Below the pieces are notes generated by a model. The model saw only the letters and a list, made by a program, of their open reading frames with translations, searched no databases and had not been told where the DNA came from. Made by a program: the position numbers and the translations under genes. A stretch of 64,000 nucleotides of DNA from RZYY01 sp036794825. GTDB taxonomy: Bacteria > Bacteroidota > Bacteroidia > Bacteroidales > 4484-276. The stretch's first letter is position 1; each line of letters begins with the position of its first letter. This document shows, one piece after another, positions 18,050 to 26,648 of the stretch. The stretch is from positions 1 to 64,000 of the forward strand of contig DAIRGA010000014.1 in assembly GCA_036794825.1 (NCBI GenBank), written 5' to 3'.

Positions 18050-18394
18050 ATGAACCAAAGCAATTTTCAGGAACTCAATTATCTCAATTTTGAGGCTGCT
18101 ATGACCGGCAAAACCATTTTGGTTGACTTTTGGGCTGAATGGTGTCATCCATGCAAAACCCAGCGCCTTATGCTCACCGAAATCCATCAGCACTACAAAG
18201 AGCAGTTAGAGGTAGCTTTATTGAATGTGGATGATAACAAGCTGATTGCCAATCAGCACAGTGTCAGAAATCTGCCAACTTTGATCCTCTTCAGGGATGG
18301 GAAGGAAATCCGGCGATTTATCGGCCTACAGAACAAAGAGCAATTGATTCACCAGATTAACGCACAACTCACCAAAATCCAGCAAAATGGCTGA
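18050..18394 (+). CDS. Thioredoxin-fold protein with CHPC active site
   Basis: 114 residues, no signal peptide. It has the thioredoxin fold: DFWAEWCHPCK with the redox pair Cys32 and Cys35, and the cis-proline loop NLPTLILF. The dipeptide between the cysteines is His-Pro instead of the usual Gly-Pro, which should raise the redox potential toward that of oxidising, DsbA-like centres. It overlaps the following DUF6132 gene by eight bases, so the two are translated together. Small thiol carriers of this kind are frequent in Bacteroidetes; the partner is not known. Confidence 0.85.
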   Translation: MNQSNFQELNYLNFEAAMTGKTILVDFWAEWCHPCKTQRLMLTEIHQHYKEQLEVALLNVDDNKLIANQHSVRNLPTLILFRDGKEIRRFIGLQNKEQLIHQINAQLTKIQQNG

Positions 18395-18632
18395 AGAAAC
18401 TCCAACCAACCGCACCTGGAAAAACTCCGGGATTTTCAAATTTATACCGCTCATCAATGTTATAGGTATTGTTGCCGGCGCTATCGGTGGCTACATTTAT
18501 TACGCACAGGTTGTATGCGTAACTGGCGGCTGCCCGCTCACCTCCAACCCTTTTATCACCATACTATGGGGAGCGCTGATGGGCTACCTTTTGTCCGATA
18601 TCTTTGTAAAGAGAAAAACCAGCAAAACCTGA
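18387..18632 (+). CDS. DUF6132 family small membrane protein
   Basis: 81 residues with two predicted membrane helices (about 15-36 and 52-70). A loop carries two cysteines in VCVTGGCPLTSNP, a layout that places a thiol pair near the membrane surface. I recognise the DUF6132 family but not its function. Overlap with the upstream thioredoxin gene suggests that the two interact, for example with the loop cysteines being oxidised or reduced by the CHPC thioredoxin; that is inference. Confidence 0.75.
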   Translation: MAEETPTNRTWKNSGIFKFIPLINVIGIVAGAIGGYIYYAQVVCVTGGCPLTSNPFITILWGALMGYLLSDIFVKRKTSKT

Positions 18633-18688
18633 TTCTTTGTTGTTTCATACTGACATTTAGTGTAATAATTCAGCATTCCCAATCCAGA

Positions 18689-19042
18689 TCAAATCCCGGA
18701 AAGTACTCGCTGTTTTTTGCTCAGGCTGCTAACAATCAAATCGTAAGAGTGGTCAATCATTTCCAGAATCTCACCCCTGCTGATGGTTCCGTCAATTTTC
18801 ACGGTATTCCAATGGATTTTTGACATGTGGTAGCCGGGTGTAACTGCGGGGTAGCGCTCGCGTAACGAAACGGCAAGTTCCGGATCGCATTTCAGGTTGA
18901 TGGAGGGAACCAGTTCGTCGAGTGGCAGGAGGGCAAACATTTTACCGGCCACTTTGAAAACCAGCGTTACGTCGTCGAAAGGGGTGCTTTCGGTCACCGC
19001 TCTTTTACTCAGGCAATATTCTCTTAAATCTTCTATATTCAT
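18689..19042 (-). CDS. MmcQ/YjbR family protein
   Basis: 117 residues of the YjbR/MmcQ (CyaY-like fold) family. MNIEDLREYCLSKRAV is at the N terminus, VTESTPFDDVTLVFKVAGKM follows, then the LLPLDELVPSINLKCDPELA core, and HMSKIHWNTVKID with the conserved W-N/T segment. The fold resembles a double-wing DNA-binding motif, but biochemical function is not established. Convergent with the DUF6132 gene, with 56 bases between the stops. Confidence 0.85.
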   Translation of the reverse strand: MNIEDLREYCLSKRAVTESTPFDDVTLVFKVAGKMFALLPLDELVPSINLKCDPELAVSLRERYPAVTPGYHMSKIHWNTVKIDGTISRGEILEMIDHSYDLIVSSLSKKQRVLSGI

Positions 19043-19065
19043 ACTCTAAGGTTTTAAAGCGTGTG

Positions 19066-21027
19066 TTATTCTTTTACCAAAATTGCAGCAAAACCCCCAC
19101 CAGAGGCCAGGCTTACATTTAGCCTGGATTGCTTGTTTACGTTCAATATCTCCCTTCGGTAATCTTCCGCAAAACGATCTGCATTAGCACCGTCCCTCAT
19201 CAGCTCCATCCTGAAATTTCCATCGGGTAAAAAGGAAAAATCAATCTCCATAGTCCGAGGAGTAAAGTCTGTCATTCCGCCCAGATACCATTTATCATCC
19301 CTGCGCCTCGCCGTAAGAATGTAATTGGCAACACAAGCATCGAGGACAATGGTTTCATCCCAAACAGTAGGGATTTGTGAAAGAAAAGCGGGTATTTCCG
19401 GATCAGCCTGGTAGGATGATGGTGAGTCGCAGAGCATCTGCAGCGGACTTTCGTAAACTACGTACATTGCCAGTTGGTGGCAGCGGGTTCCGAGGCTCAT
19501 CGGCCGCTCGAAACTGATGGCAAAGTTCTTCTTGTTGGCATTGCGCATTGCTCCCGGAGTGTAATCCATCGGTCCGGCAAGCATCCTGGTAAATGGGAGT
19601 GTGAGGTTGTGTTCCGGAGTGACCTGGTCACTCCATTTGTTGTTCTCGTTGCCTCTCACCCCTTCGTAAGAAAGCACATTCGGATATTTCCGGTGTAACC
19701 CGTTGGGCTTGAAAGATCCGTGAAAGTCAACAAGAAGGTGGTTTTGGGCAGCTACATGTGCAATTTCTTCATAGTAATTTACCATCTGCTGATCGGCGCG
19801 CTGCATAAAATCCACCTTCACCCCGGCTGCACCCCAGTCAGCGTAGGTTTTCAAAATCTTCCCGAGGTCGGTGATCAGCGGTTTCCATAGCACCCAAAGG
19901 ATTATCCCGACATTTTTCGATTTCCCGTAACGAATCAATTCATGAACATCTATTTCGGGATTAAAACCGAGAATATTCATGGTAGTCAGGCTCCAGCCCT
20001 CATCAAGAATCACATATTCGATGTTGTACTTTGCGGCAAAATCAATGTAATACTTATAGGTGGCGGTATTCAGTCCTGATTCAAAATCCACACCCCAGAT
20101 GATGTTGGCGTTGTACCAGTCCCAGGCTACTTTTCCGGGCTTTATCCAATCGGTTTTGTGGATGGCGCAGGGTGATGAAAGCTGATAAACCAGGTTGCTT
20201 GATGCCAGTTTACTGTCATCGTCGCTGATAACAAATACCCGCCACGGGAAACTTCGACCACCCTCAGTTCTGGCGATATAATCCGCTTCTTTTATCAGAA
20301 TTTCATTCCGGTCGGGCGATCGTTTTTCATTGGGTTCGGTTTGCAGTACAAATTTTGGAAACATAGCGCTGAGGGTATTATTTCCGTTTGCCGTGAGAAA
20401 CATCGCCGGATAATCGTCTTGACCGGCTTCCGATATCCAGATTCTGATATTCTCCGGAGTGTTGACGAGCAAAGGCATAGCGTGGAATTTTCCGGCAGCA
20501 ATGGTGTCAATCCGGGTGTAAGTATAATGTTGCTCGTAATGCGAAAGGATCGAGCGCTCGGGCGCAAACCAGCAATGCGACCCGTGCGGGAAATCAATCT
20601 CCAGCCGCTCTGAACTTACCTCCACCACTCCATCGGCTGCAGTGACATACCGATAAGCCACGCCATCATTGTAAGCTCTGAAAATGAGCCGGTTATCATC
20701 TTTTAAAACTACGACCAACTCAGAGCAATAGTCTTCAATCCGGGCAGATTTTACAGGAATTGTGGCAGTAATAGTTTCGCGGTTTTCTTTAACCGTGTAG
20801 CTATCTATTTCGGGCTTTTTCCCAAAAACATCTTTACCGCCAAATTCCAATCCAACATTGGCCTTCAAAATGTCCGACTTCCCTTTGAAATGGACTTGCC
20901 AACTGATGCCGTTTTCGATTTGTACTTCAACTTTTAAAATTCCATCGGGTGATGAGACCACCAATGACTGAGAAAAAAGAGACAGACTAAAAAGGATGAG
21001 AAGTGTGGGGAGTGTGAGATTTTTCAT
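19066..21027 (-). CDS. GH97 glycoside hydrolase, probably a retaining alpha-galactosidase-type enzyme
   Basis: 653 residues with a signal peptide (LPTLLILFSLSLFSQS). The GH97 layout is visible: an N-terminal beta-sandwich, a (beta/alpha)8 catalytic domain (VILDEGWSL, GIILWVLWKP, AGVKVDFMQRADQ, VDFHGSFKPNGLHRKYPN, SYEGVRGNE) and a C-terminal beta domain. Asp406 in GVKVDFM lies where retaining GH97 alpha-galactosidases keep their nucleophile; inverting SusB-type alpha-glucosidases lack it. The Glu of YEGVRG is the likely acid/base. Probably periplasmic. No SusC/SusD pair or other glycosidase is adjacent, so this is a lone enzyme. Confidence 0.85.
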   Translation of the reverse strand: MKNLTLPTLLILFSLSLFSQSLVVSSPDGILKVEVQIENGISWQVHFKGKSDILKANVGLEFGGKDVFGKKPEIDSYTVKENRETITATIPVKSARIEDYCSELVVVLKDDNRLIFRAYNDGVAYRYVTAADGVVEVSSERLEIDFPHGSHCWFAPERSILSHYEQHYTYTRIDTIAAGKFHAMPLLVNTPENIRIWISEAGQDDYPAMFLTANGNNTLSAMFPKFVLQTEPNEKRSPDRNEILIKEADYIARTEGGRSFPWRVFVISDDDSKLASSNLVYQLSSPCAIHKTDWIKPGKVAWDWYNANIIWGVDFESGLNTATYKYYIDFAAKYNIEYVILDEGWSLTTMNILGFNPEIDVHELIRYGKSKNVGIILWVLWKPLITDLGKILKTYADWGAAGVKVDFMQRADQQMVNYYEEIAHVAAQNHLLVDFHGSFKPNGLHRKYPNVLSYEGVRGNENNKWSDQVTPEHNLTLPFTRMLAGPMDYTPGAMRNANKKNFAISFERPMSLGTRCHQLAMYVVYESPLQMLCDSPSSYQADPEIPAFLSQIPTVWDETIVLDACVANYILTARRRDDKWYLGGMTDFTPRTMEIDFSFLPDGNFRMELMRDGANADRFAEDYRREILNVNKQSRLNVSLASGGGFAAILVKE

Positions 21028-21050
21028 TTCTGATAAATTTTGTTTGCTGG

Positions 21051-21058
21051 CAAAATTA
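21051..21058 (-). promoter_or_regulatory. -7-like box (TAATTTTG) for GH97 gene
   Basis: Minus-strand TAATTTTG matches TAnnTTTG 23 bases upstream of the ATG. I find no -33 TTTG. Confidence 0.35.
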
Positions 21059-21271
21059 GCAGTTTAATCGCTGTTCATTTTCATTGCTCATCGTATTAAT
21101 ACATCATGATTTGCCGTGAAAAAGGGTCATTTTTTCGTAAAAGTTCTTCCCCAAAACATCAAACTAATTTCTATGTTAATGTATATGAACAACATACGAA
21201 TATTTTTAGTCACGGCTTATTTATAATCAATAAAAATTTTAGTTGAGTTCAGAATTAAAGGCAAATTGATT

Positions 21272-21279
21272 TATTTTTG
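21272..21279 (+). promoter_or_regulatory. -7-like box (TATTTTTG) for nrfHA
   Basis: Matches TAnnTTTG 38 bases before the nrfH ATG in a 290-base, AT-rich divergent intergenic region shared with the GH97 gene. No clear -33 element or FNR-type dyad was found in 21059-21317. Confidence 0.35.
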
Positions 21280-21317
21280 CCATTAGGTAATTCATTACTT
21301 TTAATATTAAAACAAAG

Positions 21318-21914
21318 ATGAAAAAATTCCTTTTGTTTCTTATTCCTCCCCCACAATGGCGCACGGCAGCCACCATTGTTGCGGGGATAATGATTGGGCT
21401 TGGAATGTTCATATTTCACACGAGTAATGCCACTTCTTATCTCTCCGACAATCCCGAAACCTGCATCAACTGCCATGTGATGTATCCGCAGTACGCTTCA
21501 TGGAAAAACAGCAGTCATCATGCTGTAACCACATGCAGCGACTGCCATGTGCCTAATGACAATGTTTTTCTGAAATATCTTTTCAAGGCAAGCGATGGCG
21601 CCCGTCATGCTACTATTTTTACTGCCCGTGCTGAACCTCAGGTCATTCAGATCAAGCAGGCAGGCGCCAACGCTGTTCAGGAGAACTGTAAAAGATGCCA
21701 CCAGCAACTAATCGAGATGTCGGGACTGGCCACCCACACTTTCAAATCAGCCCACATGGACGAAGGAAAACTTTGCTGGGACTGCCACCGGGAAGTGCCT
21801 CACGGATCGGTACGCAGTCTTTCCTCAGCCCCATTTTCGCTGGTTCCCCGTATGCCATCGGTGGTACCTGACTGGCTATCAGGCTATTTAAAGCAGAATA
21901 ATCAAAACAAATAA
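21318..21914 (+). CDS. nrfH: Cytochrome c nitrite reductase, membrane-anchored quinol-oxidising subunit NrfH
   Basis: 198 residues. A single N-terminal membrane helix (about 17-34) anchors a tetraheme domain with CxxCH motifs at 49-53, 73-77, 124-128 and 153-157. The first reads CINCHVM, with Met55 available as the unusual heme ligand known in NrfH. The protein oxidises menaquinol and passes electrons to NrfA on the outside of the inner membrane. nrfA starts 23 bases downstream, the standard operon. Assignment is firm from heme number, anchor and partner. Confidence 0.95.
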   Translation: MKKFLLFLIPPPQWRTAATIVAGIMIGLGMFIFHTSNATSYLSDNPETCINCHVMYPQYASWKNSSHHAVTTCSDCHVPNDNVFLKYLFKASDGARHATIFTARAEPQVIQIKQAGANAVQENCKRCHQQLIEMSGLATHTFKSAHMDEGKLCWDCHREVPHGSVRSLSSAPFSLVPRMPSVVPDWLSGYLKQNNQNK

Positions 21915-21937
21915 TCAACAATAAAAAACTTGAAAGT

Positions 21938-23413
21938 ATGAAAAGTGATACAGCAAATCAAAAGAAGCCGTGGGTAAACTGGGCAATTTTCCTGGTTACC
22001 GTTGTGATTGTTTTTCTCATCGGGCTGTTTGCCTCCTCCATTATCGAGCGGCGCAGCGAGTCGCAGCTTTACTTCCAGATGGTGAGCGAAATCCCCGACT
22101 GGGAGCCGCGAAACGAAGTGTGGGGGCAAAACTTTCCCCGTCAGTATGAGTCGTATATGCGTACTTCAGAGACCAACTTTGCCAGCAAACACTTCGGATC
22201 GAAAATGATTGATTATTTGGACAAATATCCTGAACTGGTGGTAATGTGGGCAGGATACCCGTTCTCGAGGGACTACAACCAGGGCAGGGGGCACTATTAC
22301 GCCATAACCGATGTGCATAATACGCTGCGCACCGCACTCCCGATGCCAGGCAGTTGCTGGACATGCAAAAGCACCGACGTTCCCCGCGTGATGAATGAGA
22401 TGGGTGTGGCAGAATTTTATAAATCAACCGTCTTTGACCTTGGTCCGCAAATCATGAATCATATCGGCTGCCAGGATTGCCACGATCCTAAAACAATGAA
22501 TCTTCGCATCACCAGACCCGCTCTGGTGGAGGCTTTTGAAAGGCAGGGCAGGAATATCAATGACGCCACACACCAGGAGATGCGCTCGCTGGTATGTGCA
22601 CAATGTCATGTTGAATACTATTTCAAAGGCGAGGGAAAGTATGTCACTTTCCCGTGGGATAAGGGTTTCAGCGCTGATAATATGGAAGAATATTTTGATG
22701 AGTATGCATTTGCCGACTGGACCCACGCGCTTAGCCGCACTCCTATGATCAAAGCGCAGCATCCTGATTATGAGTTGTATATGACCGGTGTTCATGCCGA
22801 TCGCGGGGTTTCATGCGCTGACTGCCACATGCCTTACCAGCGCGAAGGCGGATTGAAATTCACCAATCACCATATCGGAAGCCCGCTCCAGAATGTATCC
22901 GGATCGTGCCAGGTGTGCCACCGCGAAAGCGAAGAAAAACTGCGTCAGAATGTTTATGACCGCCAGGACAAGGTGGCCGAACTTCGCCATGTTGTCGAAA
23001 GCAACCTCGCCAGGGTTCATATCGAAGCAAAAACCGCCTGGGATGCCGGTGCAACCGAGCAGGAGATGGCGCCCGTTTTACAGTTAATCCGTCACGCACA
23101 ATGGCGCTGGGATTGGGTAGCTGCTGCCAATGGCATGGGAATTCACTCACCTGTTGAAAGTCTTAGGGTTTTAGGAACTTCTATCCAGAAATCGCAGGAA
23201 GCCCGTGTGCTGCTCGCCGAAATCCTCACCAAACACAACGTTCCGATACCGGTAGCCATGCCCGACATCAGCACCAAAGACAAAGCCCAGCAATACATCA
23301 ACCTCCCGATGGATGATCTCAGAGCGAAAAAGAAACAGTTCCTCGATGAGATTCTTCCACAATGGATCAAAGATGGAAAAGAACGCGAAAGCAAGATGCA
23401 GGCGAAGATTTGA
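21938..23413 (+). CDS. nrfA: Ammonia-forming cytochrome c nitrite reductase catalytic subunit NrfA
   Basis: 491 residues with an N-terminal membrane-inserting helix (about 13-33) and five heme sites. The catalytic heme site is CWTCK (140-144), whose lysine is the hallmark of NrfA, followed by CQDCH, CAQCH, CADCH and CQVCH. It performs six-electron reduction of nitrite to ammonium in the periplasm, in complex with NrfH. A conserved calcium/active-site region lies around VCAQCHVEYYF and GVSCADCHMPY. A strong terminator follows at 23453-23490, closing the two-gene operon. Confidence 0.97.
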   Translation: MKSDTANQKKPWVNWAIFLVTVVIVFLIGLFASSIIERRSESQLYFQMVSEIPDWEPRNEVWGQNFPRQYESYMRTSETNFASKHFGSKMIDYLDKYPELVVMWAGYPFSRDYNQGRGHYYAITDVHNTLRTALPMPGSCWTCKSTDVPRVMNEMGVAEFYKSTVFDLGPQIMNHIGCQDCHDPKTMNLRITRPALVEAFERQGRNINDATHQEMRSLVCAQCHVEYYFKGEGKYVTFPWDKGFSADNMEEYFDEYAFADWTHALSRTPMIKAQHPDYELYMTGVHADRGVSCADCHMPYQREGGLKFTNHHIGSPLQNVSGSCQVCHRESEEKLRQNVYDRQDKVAELRHVVESNLARVHIEAKTAWDAGATEQEMAPVLQLIRHAQWRWDWVAAANGMGIHSPVESLRVLGTSIQKSQEARVLLAEILTKHNVPIPVAMPDISTKDKAQQYINLPMDDLRAKKKQFLDEILPQWIKDGKERESKMQAKI

Positions 23414-23452
23414 TGGTTACTTTCAATTAAATCCATTTTCGAGCTAAAAATC

Positions 23453-23490
23453 AAAAAGCCTCCGGTAACCAATACCGGGGGCTTTTTTTT
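23453..23490 (+). terminator. Intrinsic terminator after nrfA
   Basis: A stem of about 15 bp with one G-U pair (AAAAAGCCTCCGGTA against TACCGGGGGCTTTTT) and a short loop ends in eight T. It separates nrfHA from the hpd operon. Confidence 0.85.
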
Positions 23491-23548
23491 GCATCCTTAG
23501 AGATCATCAGAGGTAGATGCAGGTCAAAAACATCATTCGGCAGAAAAG

Positions 23549-23577
23549 TTTGATGAACAAAATTGTATGTACATTTG
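23549..23577 (+). promoter_or_regulatory. Promoter-like TTTG-N17-TACATTTG for hpdBCA
   Basis: TTTG (23549-23552) and TACATTTG (23570-23577) match the Bacteroidetes -33 and -7 elements with 17 bases between them. Transcription would start near 23584 and give a leader of about 100 bases. A second -7-like TAACTTTG at 23637-23644 lacks a -33 partner. Confidence 0.5.
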
Positions 23578-23655
23578 AAATTGAGCTGTTTTTAACAATC
23601 AATCTTATTTCAACCTCACAAAACCAATTTTTCTCATAACTTTGGAAACAATTTA

Positions 23656-23675
23656 ATCTCCGGGGATTCGGAGAT
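23656..23675 (+). promoter_or_regulatory. Leader hairpin just upstream of hpdB
   Basis: A perfect 7-bp stem (ATCTCCG pairing with CGGAGAT) with a six-base loop ends 10 bases before the hpdB ATG. There is no T-tract, so it is not a terminator. Its place suggests an effect on ribosome access or mRNA stability. Confidence 0.35.
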
Positions 23676-23685
23676 ACTTTAAAAA

Positions 23686-26382
23686 ATGAAAGTTATGGAA
23701 AGAGCATCCTCCACCGCACCCGAAACACCCGTATATAACTATTACGGCTGCGAGCCTCCTCTTCTGATTGAAGACCGTGAAGTCAAAAAATCACCCTCCG
23801 ATCGTGCTGCAGGATTGATGGAACTTTATCTTGCCGCCAAATCCTCGGTATCGGTTGAGTTTCCGTTGTGGTACACCCGCCGGTGGAATGAACTGGAGGG
23901 CGAGATACCCATCATTCGCCGGGCAGAAGCGCTCAAAGCGGGCTTTTCACACCTCACTCCAGCCATTTTCCCCGGCGAACTGCTCACGATGGGCAAGGCG
24001 CGCTACCTGAGAGGCTCCTTCCCCATGCCCTGGCTTTCGGCGTCCTATTTTATGGCTGTCGAAGACAAAATGTACCAGGAGGCGCTGAAAGCCGGAAAAG
24101 TGAGCGCAGACCAGGTAACCACGATGGGACAGGGTGGCGGAAACGTAACGCGTAGCGTTGGCAATGTGCTTTCGATCGCAGGAAAGTTTGGGCTGAGAAA
24201 AGAAGAGATGCCCGTGTTGATGAAGATCGCCCGGAAATGGCAAAACCGGTCGGTGGAAGACATCGGGCACAAATACGAGCAGATGGCGCCGGGTTATCAC
24301 GAAAAGGAGGAGATCATGCGCTCGGTGATCTGCATGTTCGACTCCGGATATACTTTGCCGCAAGGCAGGGAGGTGATCAACTATTACTACCCGCTGCAAT
24401 TCGGCATAGACGGGATCATCCGGATGTGCAACGAAAACGCTGTTGCTGTGGCCGGCAAGCCGGAAATGGACAGGCTATATTTTTACAAAGCCGTGGTCAT
24501 CATGCTCCAGGGTATTAAAAAATGGATACTCAACTACGCTGCCGAAGCCGGTGAAATGGCCAGCCTTGAAAAGAAAGAATCCAACCGCCAGGAATATGAC
24601 CAATTAGCTGAGAGGCTAAGGTGGATCGCATCAAATCCGCCACGCACTTTTCATGAGGCGTTGCAGCTCACATGGACTTTTCACCTGGCCGTGCTCAACG
24701 AAGATGCCATCTCCGGGTTATCGCCGGGAAGGCTTGGTCAGGTGCTTGCTCCATTCTGGCAAAATGACATGAAAAAGGGAATCCTGACCAACGAAAAAAC
24801 ACTGGAGTTGCTCGAATGTATGCGGGTAAAATTCACCACCCTCGACTGCTTCGCTTCGATGGGCGTGGTGGGTGGCGTGCTTTCGGGAAATACCTTCAAC
24901 AACTTGTGCCTCGGCGGTTTAGGTAAAGATGGAACCAGCGCCGCCAACGACCTCGAAATGCTGGTCATCGAATCGGGGATAACCTGCCCCACGCCGCAGC
25001 CCACGCTCACCATGCTCTACGACGAAAAAACGCCGGAAGAAATTTTGATGAAAGCGGTGGAATGCACCAAAAGCGGCGCAGGTTACCCGGCCTGGGTGAG
25101 CAACCAGGTAGCCATGGAGTTTTTGCTGAACAACTACGCTGCCGAGGGCATGAAACCCGAAGAAGCCCGAGCGTGGTCCATCGGCGGATGCCTCGAAACT
25201 TCCCCCGGCAGTTGGATGCCGCTGAATCTCGACGGTGTTGTTCATCACATTCCTGGTGGCTCTGCGCCTGCCACCAGTGTGGGGGTGCATTTTATTTCGC
25301 TGCCCAAACTGCTCGAAGTGGTGCTTTTTAATGGTTTCGACAAAAGAACCGGTCGCCAGGTATTTGCACCACACAACCTGCCGCTCTGCAGCTACGATGA
25401 GATCTGGGAAGCCTTCAAAATCTATTTCAGCCGCTCTGTTGAAGTGTTGACCCTGACCAACAATATCCAGCACGATGCCTGGCGCAAGATTACTCCTTCG
25501 CTGGTCAACTCGATGCTCAAGCCCGATTGTCTTTTGAAGGGAAAAGATATTGGCCAGCAGGGCAGCCGCTACAACCGCACCTTCAATGTCGAAATCTGCG
25601 GTGGGGTAAATCTGGTTAATTCATTGGCTTCCATTAAGCTGAATGTTTTTGAAAAGCAAAATTTCAGTCTGCAAACCCTAAAAGAAGCCATTGAGGCCAA
25701 TTTCGGTTTTAAAACGGCAGCCGAAACCGGATCATTCTCGCTGCTGGATCAGGAATTAACGGCTGACTATCAGCTCTGGATGAAAATTCACAAACAATGC
25801 CTTGACGCGCCGAAGTATGGCAACGACGACCCATACGTTGATCAGATTTTCAGTGAATGGCAGGAGTGGTTCAGCGGGATGTGCAGCAATTACCGCTCGC
25901 TGTACGACCAACCCATGTATGCATGCCAGATCTCGGTCTCCACGCATGGCCCAATGGGCGCTGTTACCCTGGCCACCGCCGACGGAAGATTGTCCGGAAC
26001 AACCTTTGCCGACGGATCGGTTTCGGCTTACCCGGGAACCGACAAAAACGGGCCTTACGCGCTCTTCAGCTCGGCCACCTGTTACAACCATTCGCTCTCA
26101 CAGAATTCGCAGCTCAACATGAAAATCCATCCATCGGCAGTTAAAGGCAGGGAGGGATCACGCAAGTTTCTCGAGCTCATCAGGTCGTATCTGCGCAAAG
26201 GTGCTTTCCATGTCCAGTTCAACATTGTGGATTCGCGGATGCTAAAAGATGCGCAGGCCAACCCGGAAAAATACCGCGGATTGCTCGTCAGGGTGGCCGG
26301 ATTCACGCAATATTGGGTTGAACTGGGCAAGCAAATCCAGGACGAAGTGATTGCCCGCACCGAGTATGAAGAATTAACCTAA
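23686..26382 (+). CDS. hpdB: 4-hydroxyphenylacetate decarboxylase, glycyl-radical large subunit
   Basis: 898-residue glycyl-radical enzyme. The thiyl/acid centre is Cys502-Leu-Glu504 (GGCLETSPG). The glycyl-radical loop is RVAGFTQYWVELG with Gly872. Residues Ser343, His535 and Glu636 each sit one position before those I recall lining the substrate pocket of the Clostridium scatologenes enzyme (Ser344, Cys503, Glu505, His536, Glu637, Gly873), so the numbering runs in register along the chain. The reaction is 4-hydroxyphenylacetate to p-cresol plus CO2 in the cytosol, strictly anaerobic. The small Fe-S subunit gene and the activase follow immediately, and that small subunit separates 4-HPA decarboxylases from most other glycyl-radical enzymes. 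A related arylacetate decarboxylase is the main alternative. Confidence 0.9.
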   Translation: MKVMERASSTAPETPVYNYYGCEPPLLIEDREVKKSPSDRAAGLMELYLAAKSSVSVEFPLWYTRRWNELEGEIPIIRRAEALKAGFSHLTPAIFPGELLTMGKARYLRGSFPMPWLSASYFMAVEDKMYQEALKAGKVSADQVTTMGQGGGNVTRSVGNVLSIAGKFGLRKEEMPVLMKIARKWQNRSVEDIGHKYEQMAPGYHEKEEIMRSVICMFDSGYTLPQGREVINYYYPLQFGIDGIIRMCNENAVAVAGKPEMDRLYFYKAVVIMLQGIKKWILNYAAEAGEMASLEKKESNRQEYDQLAERLRWIASNPPRTFHEALQLTWTFHLAVLNEDAISGLSPGRLGQVLAPFWQNDMKKGILTNEKTLELLECMRVKFTTLDCFASMGVVGGVLSGNTFNNLCLGGLGKDGTSAANDLEMLVIESGITCPTPQPTLTMLYDEKTPEEILMKAVECTKSGAGYPAWVSNQVAMEFLLNNYAAEGMKPEEARAWSIGGCLETSPGSWMPLNLDGVVHHIPGGSAPATSVGVHFISLPKLLEVVLFNGFDKRTGRQVFAPHNLPLCSYDEIWEAFKIYFSRSVEVLTLTNNIQHDAWRKITPSLVNSMLKPDCLLKGKDIGQQGSRYNRTFNVEICGGVNLVNSLASIKLNVFEKQNFSLQTLKEAIEANFGFKTAAETGSFSLLDQELTADYQLWMKIHKQCLDAPKYGNDDPYVDQIFSEWQEWFSGMCSNYRSLYDQPMYACQISVSTHGPMGAVTLATADGRLSGTTFADGSVSAYPGTDKNGPYALFSSATCYNHSLSQNSQLNMKIHPSAVKGREGSRKFLELIRSYLRKGAFHVQFNIVDSRMLKDAQANPEKYRGLLVRVAGFTQYWVELGKQIQDEVIARTEYEELT

Positions 26383-26393
26383 AACCCGAAATC

Positions 26394-26648
26394 ATGGAAA
26401 AAGCACATAAAGATTGCCGCTATTTCTTGGCCATAGATGTTTTCAAAGGTATCTGCAAGATGGATAAATCCCAGATCGCCGCCGATGAATCAGCCTGTAA
26501 GGATTTCGAACAGATCGCCCAGTGCCAGTATTGCACCAACTACAAACCAGACGGTGAATTTACCGGAACCTGCATGGATAAAGCGGAAGCCTTCGCCGAC
26601 ATGATAGCCGTTACCTGCGATGATTTCAAATGGAACAATCTCAATTAA
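26394..26648 (+). CDS. hpdC: 4-hydroxyphenylacetate decarboxylase small (Fe-S) subunit
   Basis: 84 residues with one histidine and seven cysteines placed as metal ligands: His5, Cys8, Cys21, Cys35, then Cys44, Cys47, Cys60 and Cys75. This is the ligand set known for the two [4Fe-4S] clusters of HpdC, which joins HpdB in a hetero-octamer and is required for proper activity and regulation. Sequence motifs such as KDCRYFLAIDVFKGIC also match the family. It starts 11 bases after hpdB and its end overlaps hpdA by 19 bases, so all three are translated from one message. Confidence 0.9.
   Translation: MEKAHKDCRYFLAIDVFKGICKMDKSQIAADESACKDFEQIAQCQYCTNYKPDGEFTGTCMDKAEAFADMIAVTCDDFKWNNLN

Noticed and set aside
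23637..23644. Second -7-like box (TAACTTTG) before hpdB
   Set aside because: It has no TTTG at the right distance, while the box at 23570 does; kept only as an alternative start.
23686..26382. HpdB as pyruvate formate-lyase, glycerol/choline lyase or benzylsuccinate synthase
   Set aside because: The CLE centre, Glu636 and His535, and above all the adjacent HpdC-type small subunit point to 4-hydroxyphenylacetate decarboxylase.
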